From the NCBI GenBank assembly GCA_003054695.1, contig QAZA01000011.1, positions 412,616 to 476,615 on the forward strand: a DNA stretch of 64,000 nucleotides, read 5' to 3'. The notes under the pieces are model-generated. The model searched no databases. It was not told the origin of the DNA and worked only from the letters and a program-made list of their open reading frames with translations. Shown one piece after another: positions 18,182 to 26,759 of this stretch. Origin of the DNA: Verrucomicrobia bacterium LW23. GTDB taxonomy: Bacteria; Verrucomicrobiota; Verrucomicrobiia; Methylacidiphilales; UBA1321. The stretch's first letter is position 1; every line of letters begins with the position of its first letter. The translations under genes and the position numbers were made by a program.

Positions 18182-18694
18182 ATGGCTTTAGATCCATACG
18201 CAATTACACGCTTGATGAACTCCGCCTTTGACGTCATTTGCCATACTATCGCGAAGTTCGACTTTAAACACAAAGTCGAGGAAAACCGTCAGTCGGTCGT
18301 CCTCGACTTCGGCGAACCCTCCGGCGTGTGTCTCGTCTCCGTGGAGGGCGACCGCCTTTCCATTTACGCTCCGCTCGATTTCGAAGTGCCCGATTTTCAG
18401 GCTCCGCAGGTCATGGAGGCCGTCCTGCGCATGAACTCCCTGCTCGAGCTCGGCCGCGTTGATTTCGACGTCGATACCAACGAGCTGCAGTGCGTCCTCA
18501 CCAGCCACCTCCCCAACGGTTACCTCGACGAACACTCCGCCGGCCACCTCATCGCCCACTTCCTGCTGATGATGGTATGGTGCGAGAAGGTGCTCAGCGC
18601 CGTCATCGACGACAACGCCTCCCCCGCCGACGCCGTTCGCCAGGTCCGCACCCGCCTCCACTCCCCGGTGGATGAGGATATTCTGCCCAGCTAG
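18182..18694 (+). CDS. Small cytoplasmic protein, YbjN/CesT-like fold suspected
   Basis: 170 residues, no signal peptide or membrane helix. The acidic, alternating strand pattern (VVLDFGEPSGVCLVSVEGDR, then LSIYAPLDFEVPD), then a helix (VMEAVLRMNSLLELGRVDFD) and another strand pair resemble the YbjN/type III chaperone-like fold, which mediates protein-protein contacts. The similarity is at the level of pattern and not proven. It ends convergent to the YitJ-like gene, with a long inverted repeat between them. Confidence 0.6.
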   Translation: MALDPYAITRLMNSAFDVICHTIAKFDFKHKVEENRQSVVLDFGEPSGVCLVSVEGDRLSIYAPLDFEVPDFQAPQVMEAVLRMNSLLELGRVDFDVDTNELQCVLTSHLPNGYLDEHSAGHLIAHFLLMMVWCEKVLSAVIDDNASPADAVRQVRTRLHSPVDEDILPS

Positions 18695-18816
18695 TGCGGT
18701 TTCAATTGGGTTATAAACTCCATTGGCGCTCAGGAGCACTTCCCTTTGTCTACATCCGTATTGAATGCGCTCTAGCGTGCTGAGTCAGAAGCACGCGTAG
18801 TCAGGTTTCTTCCATT

Positions 18817-18914
18817 GCGTCCCCCCTTTGTGTCTTCGTGCCTTGGTGGTGAAAGATCCAGAAGTGGGGATTTTTCACCACCAAGGCACGAAGACACAAA
18901 GAGGTGAGGGACGC
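18817..18914. repeat. Long perfect inverted repeat between convergent genes
   Basis: Arms 18827-18854 and 18873-18900 are perfect 28-bp reverse complements (TTTGTGTCTTCGTGCCTTGG continuing to GGTGAAA), with an 18-nt loop. Imperfect complementarity extends outward to about 18817 and 18914. It probably acts as a bidirectional terminator. The arm sequence belongs to the 'TTTGTGTCTTCGTG' type of dispersed repeat seen in many environmental genomes; a half copy lies at 20855-20888. Confidence 0.8.
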
Positions 18915-18925
18915 AGTATGCTGCC

Positions 18926-20782
18926 CTAACTTCCCAGCAGCTCCACGCTCAGCTCGTAGCGGAGGAAGGGCGTGATGACATAGACGCCGTTATAGTGCTC
19001 CAGAATCGCGGCTTTAATCTCCCGGGCCAGCTCCAGGCCAATGGCGGCGCCCGCCTTTTCGTCTACGGCGCGGAGGCGTTCGCGGATGGGCTCGGGAATC
19101 TTGATGCCGGGCACTTCGTTGTGCAGAAACTCGGCGTTGCGGCTGTGCAGCACGGGCATGACGCCGATGAAGACCGGGATGCCGAGCGGCTTGAGCACGC
19201 GCGCCGTCTCGTGCACCAGGGCGGGATCGAACACCGGCTGGGTCAGCACGTATTGCGCGCCGGCGGCCATCTTCATCTCCAGCTTTTTTACCTGCGACTC
19301 CAGGTTGCGCGCGTTGGGGTTAAAGGCGCAGCCAATATGGAACTCCGTGTTGCCGTTGAGTTTACGCCCGGCGGCGCTCATGCCGCCATTCAGCCCCCTT
19401 ATGAGCTTGATGAGCGAGACCGAGTTGAGATCGTACACACTGGTGGCGCCGGGGTGATCGCCCTGTTTGGACGGATCGCCCGTAAGCGCAAGCACGTGCT
19501 GAAAGCCGAGCAAGTGCATGCCCATCAGCTCAGACTGCATGCCCAGCAGGTTGCGGTCGCGGCACGCCAGGTGAATCATCGGCGTGATGCCCACCGAATC
19601 GCGCAGCATTACCGCCGCCGCAAAATTGCTGACGCGCAGAATGGCCAGGCTGTTGTCCGCCAGGGTGATGGCGGCGGCTCCGGCCTCCTTGAGCGCACGC
19701 GCGCCTTCCAGGAATTTGCCCATCGCGAGCGTCTTGGGCGAGTCGAGCTCCACAATCTGCACGGGCTTGTCGCCCTTCATCGCTTCGATGAGATTCGGCT
19801 CTTTCGGGTAGTCGACGATCTCCCGCGCGCCAGGGGTGAGGGCGCTGGGGGCGGGGTTTGCCGTGACGCGTATGTCCTTGCTGCGCAACACTTTTTTGGA
19901 CTTGACCGGCTTCAGTTCGCGGATGACCGGGGCCATGGCGGCGATGTGCACGGGCGTCGTCCCGTAATCGCCGCCGATAAGCCGCGCGCCCTGGGCAACG
20001 AGGTCCGGCACGCTGCGGGCAAAGTAGTCCGCGCTGGCGTTGTAGTTAAAGCGGCCCTCGTAAAACTCCGGCCGGCCGGCGTTGGGGTAGACGGCGATGT
20101 AGTCGTCGGGCGTCACGTCCAGGTCGGAGAGAACGCCGCGCGTGGCCTGGATGCCGAGGGTGCCGTTGAGCGAGATGATGTCCGCCCCGGCTGCGCGCAG
20201 TTTTTGCCAGGCGGTTGCGAGGTCCTCGCCGCTGCCCAGACGGCCTTCTTCGGTAACCGCAAGTGACGTAACGACAGGCACATTGCTCAGATTCTGGAAG
20301 GCGTCGAGCGCCAGCATCAGCTCGGCGAGATCGCTGAACGTCTCCAGAAAAATCATGTCGCACCCGCCGTCGAGGAGGGCGCCAATCTGCTCGCGAAAGA
20401 CGGCGCGGATGTCGTCCTGCGTCAGCACGGGGTCCGTAGGGCGCAGGGAGAGGGGCCCGACGGAGCCGCCGACAAACACGTCGCCGTGTGCCTTGAAGGC
20501 GTCGCGGGCAATGCGCGCGGCCAGCCAGTTGATCTCGTTGACGCGATCCTCCAGCCCGTAGCGCGCCAGCCGAATGCGATTGGCGCCGAAGCTGTTGGTC
20601 TCCACAATGTTAGCGCCGGCCTGGGCGTAGTCCGAGTACACGCGCGCCACCAGGTCGCGGTTGGTGAGGTTCGTCTCCTCCAGGCATTGCGTGGCCGGCA
20701 CGCCGAGGGAAAAGAGGTAGGTTCCGGTAGCGCCGTCGCCGAGAAGGACGCGGTCGTCAAGCAGATCGAGTACGTTGGCCAT
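18926..20782 (-). CDS. Fused homocysteine methyltransferase-like/methylene-THF reductase, zinc site missing
   Basis: 618 residues in the domain order of Bacillus YitJ. The N-terminal half (about 1-300) is a homocysteine S-methyltransferase fold (LLGDGATGTYLFSLG, ETNSFGANRIRLARYG, VYPNAGRPEF). The C-terminal half (about 325-610) is a methylenetetrahydrofolate reductase with IVELDSPK, LALTGDPSKQGDHPG and YVLTQPVFDP. Methyltransferases of this type bind zinc through three Cys, one in an N-C motif and two in GGCCGTTP. Here these positions are Gly207 (LNGTLG) and Asp272-Tyr273 (GGDYGTTP), so all three ligands are lost. The reductase half looks complete; the first half probably no longer activates homocysteine in the usual way. 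Confidence 0.85.
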   Translation of the reverse strand: MANVLDLLDDRVLLGDGATGTYLFSLGVPATQCLEETNLTNRDLVARVYSDYAQAGANIVETNSFGANRIRLARYGLEDRVNEINWLAARIARDAFKAHGDVFVGGSVGPLSLRPTDPVLTQDDIRAVFREQIGALLDGGCDMIFLETFSDLAELMLALDAFQNLSNVPVVTSLAVTEEGRLGSGEDLATAWQKLRAAGADIISLNGTLGIQATRGVLSDLDVTPDDYIAVYPNAGRPEFYEGRFNYNASADYFARSVPDLVAQGARLIGGDYGTTPVHIAAMAPVIRELKPVKSKKVLRSKDIRVTANPAPSALTPGAREIVDYPKEPNLIEAMKGDKPVQIVELDSPKTLAMGKFLEGARALKEAGAAAITLADNSLAILRVSNFAAAVMLRDSVGITPMIHLACRDRNLLGMQSELMGMHLLGFQHVLALTGDPSKQGDHPGATSVYDLNSVSLIKLIRGLNGGMSAAGRKLNGNTEFHIGCAFNPNARNLESQVKKLEMKMAAGAQYVLTQPVFDPALVHETARVLKPLGIPVFIGVMPVLHSRNAEFLHNEVPGIKIPEPIRERLRAVDEKAGAAIGLELAREIKAAILEHYNGVYVITPFLRYELSVELLGS

Positions 20783-20854
20783 GAACCAGCAAGCCTGCCA
20801 TGTTGCCCGGCGGGACGCAATAGCGCTTTCTCGGTGGCCGATCGTCGACGGATC

Positions 20855-20888
20855 CCGTCCCTTTGTGTCTTCGTGTCTTTGTGGTTAA
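20855..20888. repeat. Half copy of the TTTGTGTCTTCGTG repeat
   Basis: CCCTTTGTGTCTTCGTGTCT followed by TTGTGGTTAAA matches one arm of the inverted repeat at 18817-18914 with a few differences. The two copies flank the YitJ-like gene. Confidence 0.6.
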
Positions 20889-20966
20889 ACAATCCTCTGT
20901 CCCCATTCAGCAGAGTGGCGGAGGGGAGTTTGGTATGTTTTCGATGTCCATTTTTGATTCAGGACC

Positions 20967-21320
20967 TTACCGCTCCCCCACACTCACCAGCACAAGCCCG
21001 GCAGTTATCAGCAACACGCCGGCGATGAACGTGACGGAGAGGGCCGGCCGGAAGAGGGCGAAGGACACCAGTTGCAGTGCGAGAAAGCCGCCGCCGTGGC
21101 ACAGCGCATACACCACGCTGGGATTCTGGCCGCGCAGGGCAAACGGCATGCACGTTGCGGCAAGGAAGCCGACAACGTTGGCCGCGGCAAAGATAAGCAG
21201 CGCGCGGAAATCGCCGGAGGTATCGCGGGCGATATCCGTGTATTTAAACAGCAGGTTGGAGCCGGCGAACGCGACGATATAGCCGACGATGAAGAGCAGC
21301 GTGAGGGTGCGATCGGCCAT
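20967..21320 (-). CDS. Four-helix membrane protein of the drug/metabolite transporter (SMR-like) type
   Basis: 117 residues with four transmembrane helices covering nearly its whole length: LTLLFIVGYIVAFAGSNLLF, LLIFAAANVVGFLAATCMPF, VVYALCHGGGFLALQLVSFA and SVTFIAGVLLITAGLVLVSV. Size and helix spacing match EmrE-type small multidrug resistance and EamA half-transporters. The membrane-embedded Glu of EmrE is not evident in helix 1. Substrate unknown. It follows the secreted-protein gene by 22 bp and is probably in its operon. Confidence 0.7.
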   Translation of the reverse strand: MADRTLTLLFIVGYIVAFAGSNLLFKYTDIARDTSGDFRALLIFAAANVVGFLAATCMPFALRGQNPSVVYALCHGGGFLALQLVSFALFRPALSVTFIAGVLLITAGLVLVSVGER

Positions 21321-21342
21321 GGCGGGCAGGGGGAGCGCGGGC

Positions 21343-22248
21343 TCAGCGGTCTACCGTGCGTTTGCCGGTAAAGAACTGTTCCATATCGCCGCCGATGTTC
21401 AGGAACGTCTCCTTCACCTCGTTGGCAAACTGCCTGGTCTTAGCCTGAGAGACGACGTCCGACGACTCGTAGCGGACGACCGAGGCGGTGCGGGGGCTGA
21501 CGTACACGTAGCCCATCGTTTTGCGCGCCTGCAAAAGCTCCACGCGCCAGATGAGCGAGTCGCCATCCGTGCTGCGGCGCAGGAGGAGGCGTGTGTTGTC
21601 GTAGTACACGCCCTTGCGGCGGGCGATTTGCGCGGCGCTGCGCAGGATGGTGCTGGGCTCGCGCTGCACCACGTTCTCGGGCGAAAAGGCCATGTCGCGC
21701 GGGTACTGGTTGCGGCTGTCGACGGGCTGCACGCGATCGACGCGGGTGCCGGTCATCACCACAGCGCGGCCGTGCGAGGGCGTGGAGGGGTCGTAGTAGA
21801 CAAACATCCAGCGATTGACCGTGCGCGTGTCGCCGTAGCCCATCACGGTCAGCACATCGTTACGGTAAGGCGGGGCAATCACCACGCGCGCCGCTTCGTG
21901 AGAGTCGAGAAGCGAGCTGCCGCCCGAGTACGAGCCAGAAGGAGCGGAAGGCGAGCCGTACCCCGCGTTGCCCTGCCCCTGCTGAGTCGACGACTGATAG
22001 TAGGGAGGCGGCGGCGGCTGCGAGGGATTGGAAGGATTCGGCCGCGTCGTCTGATAATAGGAGGGCGGCGGCGGCTTTTGCGACGACTGGTTGCGCGAGC
22101 CCTGCCCCTGCTGGGCGTACGCGGGAGAGGGGAGTGCAAGTGCCATGGCAAGGCCGCATCCCACCGCCGCAAGCACGCAAGCCGCGCGCAAGGCCTGGCG
22201 AGTGGTGACAACAGGGACAGCGAGGACAAAGCTCTTCACGCTATGCAT
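21343..22248 (-). CDS. Secreted Pro/Gln/Tyr-rich protein of unknown function
   Basis: 301 residues. A long signal peptide (cleavage near SPAYAQQ, residue 45) is followed by a low-complexity region (about 46-110) with repeated PPPPSYYQ, PPPPPYYQ and QQGQG units. The folded C-terminal part (about 115-301) shows alternating strands such as RWMFVYYDPSTPSHGRAVVM, SLIWRVELLQARKTMGYVYV and SPRTASVVRYE. This looks like a beta-rich periplasmic or surface domain tethered by a flexible Pro-rich linker. No family recognised. Confidence 0.65.
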   Translation of the reverse strand: MHSVKSFVLAVPVVTTRQALRAACVLAAVGCGLAMALALPSPAYAQQGQGSRNQSSQKPPPPSYYQTTRPNPSNPSQPPPPPYYQSSTQQGQGNAGYGSPSAPSGSYSGGSSLLDSHEAARVVIAPPYRNDVLTVMGYGDTRTVNRWMFVYYDPSTPSHGRAVVMTGTRVDRVQPVDSRNQYPRDMAFSPENVVQREPSTILRSAAQIARRKGVYYDNTRLLLRRSTDGDSLIWRVELLQARKTMGYVYVSPRTASVVRYESSDVVSQAKTRQFANEVKETFLNIGGDMEQFFTGKRTVDR

Positions 22249-22388
22249 ATGAATAAACTAAAGCCAAACCCCGCCTGTTGACAACCATTTTTGTTGTCAT
22301 GCAGTGAAATACATGCATAAGCCGTTGACTGTAAGTATTATGCAAGAGATGTGGATGATCGGCTGCGCAGCTTCCCCGCTCCCGCCGG

Positions 22389-24089
22389 CTACATCCTTCC
22401 GTGGAACATTATCGCCAGCAGAAGCCTAAAGCCCATGACGCCCGCCAGGCAGAAGCCGATGAGGCCGATGATGGGGATATCCCACACTTTGGGCGGGGTG
22501 CCGCTGAGCACGATAATGCTGGATCCAATAATCAGCGAGGCCAGCACCAGGGCGAAGGCGATGCGGTTGGTGATGCGATCCAGCGTTTGCTCCATCGGGC
22601 TAAGTCCCTCGTGCTTAAAGACAAACTGAGTCTCGCCGGTCTTCAGCTGCGACATGATTTTGCGTACCTCGCTGGGCATTTGCCGGGCCAGATCCACAAA
22701 GTCGTAGCCGAACTCCACCATGCCCTGGGCTAACCTGTTGGGGTTGTAGCGGTTAAGGCGCACCTGGGCGATAAACGGGGCGGCCTGCATAATCAGGTCG
22801 TGCTTGGGGCTCAGCTCGCGCACCAGGGCTTCCATCATGCCCATTGCCTTCAGCAGGATAAAGAGATCCGGCGCCATGCGCAGGCCGTGGTGGCTGGTAA
22901 TTTGCAGGAGCTGGGTGATGAGCTTGCCAAACTCGATCTCCTCCACCGGCCGGTAAAAGTGGCGGTGGATAAACTCGCCGACGTCGAACTCCAGCGTCAG
23001 CCGGCTTGGCTCGTTTTCGCACTGGCTCAGCTTCAGCAGCGCGCCGCTGACGCCGACCTGGTCGCGCTCCACAATGCCCCAGACGAGGTCCGCAAAGCTT
23101 TGCCGCCCACGCTCGTCCAGGTGGCCCATCATGCCGAAGTCGAAGAAGCCGACGACGCCGTCGGGCAGTACATACACGTTGCCCGGGTGGGGGTCGGCGT
23201 GAAAGAAGCCGTGGACGAAGATCTGCTTCATCAGCACGTCCGTAAGGCGGGTGGCCAGCGCGGGCAGGTCCATGCCGGCGGCGCGCAGCGCTTCCACGTC
23301 GGATATCTTGACGCCGCTGAGGTACTCCATGGTCAGCACGCGTTCGGTGCTGGCCTCGCGGTACACGGTGGGCACGCGGGCGGAGTTCTCGCCCTGAAAC
23401 TGCCGCTCAAAGCGTTCCATGTGAGCCGCTTCCAGCTTAAAGTCGATCTCCCGCCGCAGCGATTTGCCGAGCTCCTGAATGATAGCCGTGGGGCGATGCA
23501 CCTTCCAGCCCTCCACATGGCGCTCCGCCAGGCCGCCCAGGTGCAGCATAATCTCCAGATCCACCTCGATCATCCCGCGCAGCCGCGGCCACTGCACTTT
23601 TACGACGACATCCTGCCCGTTGATGAGCCGCGCCTTGTGGACCTGGGCGATGGACGCCGCTGCAAGTGGCTCCGGCTCAATGGTTTCGAATATTTCGTCC
23701 AGCGGGCGATTAAACTCCAGGGCAAGCAGCGTCTTTACTTCCTCAAAGGGCATGGGCGTTACGCTGTCCTGCAGTTTGGCCAGCTCCTCCATGTAGTCGT
23801 CGGGGAGAAGGTCCGGGCGCAGGCTGAGGATCTGGCCCATCTTGACGAAGGCGGGCCCGAGCTCCTCGCACGCCAGGCGCAGACGCGTGGGCGCGGGCAG
23901 CGAGCTGATTTTGCTGTCCGGCTCCTTGTTGCCAAAGGTGCGCAGAAAGCCCGCGTCGAAGTAATCCGCAATGCCCAGCCGGCGCAATACGTCCTCGTAC
24001 CCGTACTTAAAGAGGACAGAGAGGATGTCCTTGTACCGGTTGAGATGCTGGTAAGTGCGGCCAAGCAGGCCGAATTTCAGGAGGCTCAT
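22389..24089 (-). CDS. UbiB/ABC1 (AarF) family atypical kinase
   Basis: 566 residues from the ATG at 24089; 15 Pro-rich codons upstream are also open. Family motifs are present: the K-x-G-Q element in FVKMGQILSLRPDLLP, the Ala-rich loop AAASIAQVHKA that replaces a normal glycine loop, the lysine strand VVVKVQWP, FHADPHPGNV and FFDFGMMG. Two C-terminal transmembrane helices (FALVLASLIIGSSIIVLSG and IGLIGFCLAGVMGFRLLLAI) anchor it. Relatives support ubiquinone or other isoprenoid-lipid handling at the inner membrane. It stands alone on the reverse strand, and upstream lies a long inverted repeat. Confidence 0.9.
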   Translation of the reverse strand: MSLLKFGLLGRTYQHLNRYKDILSVLFKYGYEDVLRRLGIADYFDAGFLRTFGNKEPDSKISSLPAPTRLRLACEELGPAFVKMGQILSLRPDLLPDDYMEELAKLQDSVTPMPFEEVKTLLALEFNRPLDEIFETIEPEPLAAASIAQVHKARLINGQDVVVKVQWPRLRGMIEVDLEIMLHLGGLAERHVEGWKVHRPTAIIQELGKSLRREIDFKLEAAHMERFERQFQGENSARVPTVYREASTERVLTMEYLSGVKISDVEALRAAGMDLPALATRLTDVLMKQIFVHGFFHADPHPGNVYVLPDGVVGFFDFGMMGHLDERGRQSFADLVWGIVERDQVGVSGALLKLSQCENEPSRLTLEFDVGEFIHRHFYRPVEEIEFGKLITQLLQITSHHGLRMAPDLFILLKAMGMMEALVRELSPKHDLIMQAAPFIAQVRLNRYNPNRLAQGMVEFGYDFVDLARQMPSEVRKIMSQLKTGETQFVFKHEGLSPMEQTLDRITNRIAFALVLASLIIGSSIIVLSGTPPKVWDIPIIGLIGFCLAGVMGFRLLLAIMFHGRM

Positions 24090-24242
24090 GCGGGGCGGTG
24101 GCAGGGGGCGGCCAGGTGAAGGAACCGCCGGCAATTGGTGCTGGCTGGCGGCGGGGCGGATAAGTCCGGCATACTCTGGCCCAACATGCGCCGGAAGGAA
24201 AGCGCGGGATTTAAATTTGGATTGCGCGGTCCGTATCTCTAT

Positions 24243-24403
24243 CTCCCCCTTTTATCCCCACTTAGAGGCTTTGTCCCCCTTAGAGCGAGAAAATCTGCCC
24301 GTATGTCCCTCGCCATTTCCAACCGGTTTGCGGCATCAATACGGCTCACAGATTTTCTCGCTCTAAGGGGGACAAAGCCACTAAGTGGGGACAAAGGGGG
24401 AGG
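24243..24403. repeat. Long inverted repeat, family 2, copy A
   Basis: Arms 24243-24297 and 24349-24403 are nearly perfect reverse complements over 55 bp (arm core CCCCACTTAGAGGCTTTGTC then CCCCTTAGAGCGAGAAAATC). A shorter inner pair (CCGTAT/ATACGG) continues the stem into the 51-nt loop. It lies between the divergent ubiB-like and leuB genes. The rest of the 24090-24571 gap holds nothing else I can name. A second copy is at 52431-52565 and a half copy at 63899-63943. Confidence 0.85.
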
Positions 24404-24418
24404 TTGAGAAATCGATAG

Positions 24419-25711
<1,293 letters not shown>

Positions 25712-25748
25712 GCAGGGCATCGCGCAACCAGCTACCCAAAAGCGCAAG

Positions 25749-26208
25749 GTGCGAATATTCTCCCAAAGCACGTTGCGCGACTTTTGGGAGCGCCACGCCG
25801 ATTCGGAGGAGCCGCTCCTTGCCTGGTACAGGCACGTTGAACGGGCCCAATGGTCTTCGTTTCAATCGGTTAAGACCAATTCGCACAGTTATTTGCTCTT
25901 TATGCGGAGCTGATTTTGGGCTATGGGTGCGCTGAAACGGAGGGAGTGCATTAGGATGATGCTCGACCGGAGTTTCAGTGCGGCCATAGCCCAAAAGCGG
26001 CCCGCAAAAAGAGCAAATAACTGTGCGAATTGGTCTAAGCCCTACTTTGCAAGTGCGGATTGCCTGCCTGGAAATCGTGTAGTATTTAATATCAAGGGGA
26101 ACAAATACCGCCTTATTGTTGTAGTGCACTAACAACTCCAGACTCGTGTTCGTTCGCTTCGTGGGCACGCATGCGGAATATGACAAAATCGATGCGGAGA
26201 CAATCTGA
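25749..26208 (+). pseudogene. higB: HigB-type mRNA interferase toxin, split by a palindromic element and frameshifted
   Basis: Reading from a GTG at 25749 gives FSQSTLRDFWERHADSEEPL, AWYRHVERAQW and SSFQSVK, the start of a HigB toxin. The frame then enters a 165-nt palindromic insertion that carries an in-frame TGA (25910-25912). After it the frame resumes as PYFASADCLPGNRVVFNIKG then NKYRLIVVVH and meets TAA at 26130-26132. Shifting frame by one restores RLVFVRFVGTHAEYDKIDAE and a stop that overlaps the higA start. Removing the insert with one copy of its TAAG flank joins SVK to PYF exactly. Two independent lesions make the toxin inactive. Confidence 0.8.
25873..26036. mobile_element. Palindromic insertion inside higB (MITE-like)
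   Basis: Arms of about 65 nt (25873-25938 and 25972-26036) are reverse complements with the outer 28-30 nt perfect (AGACCAATTCGCACAGTTAT then TTGCTCTTT). About 33 nt form the loop. TAAG (or just TA) is repeated on both sides (25871-25874 and 26036-26039), as expected for a target-site duplication. Insert plus duplication is 165 nt, a multiple of three. No protein is encoded, so it would have to be mobilised in trans. Confidence 0.7.
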
Positions 26209-26576
26209 TGAATATTAAAGTCATCCAGACAAATGAGGATCATAAAGTCGCACTGGAGCGCCTTATGACCCTTGCAAATGCATCCCCCGGCTCAGCGGAA
26301 TACGATGAATGTCAACTGCTGGCTCTGGAGGACTACGAAAGCAGATCGTTCCCCATGGGTATGCCCACTCCGCTAGGCGCCATAGAGTTTGCCATGGACC
26401 AGCGCCAGTTGGGACAAGCGGAAATGGTGCCCTTTCTCGGCGACATCGACACCGTGCGAGCCGTTCTGGACGGTCGGCAGGCACTCACGCTGGAGATGAT
26501 ACGCAAATTGTGCACAGGGCTACAAATTCCTGACGAAATCCTTATTCAGGATGTCCCCGTAAAAGTCGCAGCGTAG
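26208..26576 (+). CDS. higA: HigA-type antitoxin
   Basis: 122 residues. The C-terminal half carries a helix-turn-helix of the HigA kind (QRQLGQAEMVPFLGDIDTVR then AVLDGRQALTLEMIRKLCTG), and the N-terminal half has HigA-like helices (VALERLMTLANASPGSAEYD). The start codon overlaps the stop of the ancestral higB frame (TGATG), so translation was coupled. Normally HigA neutralises HigB and represses the operon. With higB broken it is an orphan antitoxin that can still bind DNA or protect against a related toxin. It appears intact. Confidence 0.85.
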   Translation: MNIKVIQTNEDHKVALERLMTLANASPGSAEYDECQLLALEDYESRSFPMGMPTPLGAIEFAMDQRQLGQAEMVPFLGDIDTVRAVLDGRQALTLEMIRKLCTGLQIPDEILIQDVPVKVAA

Positions 26577-26759
26577 CGTCGGGGCAAGACTCCGCTTGCC
26601 TGCGCAAAGCTTTTACGTATAAATAAGTGGCATCGCGCAATTAACGGGGTTGCGGAGCGTCCAAATGATGGCACTGTGCCATGCCGTGGGCTCCCTTGAT
26701 GATGCCCGACTGCGGCCGCAGTCAGACAACTCGCCCCTCCCCTTGCCGGCCCTCAGACA

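Noticed and set aside
18995..20266. 423-codon forward frame antisense to the YitJ-like gene
   Set aside because: Shadow with no recognisable domain.
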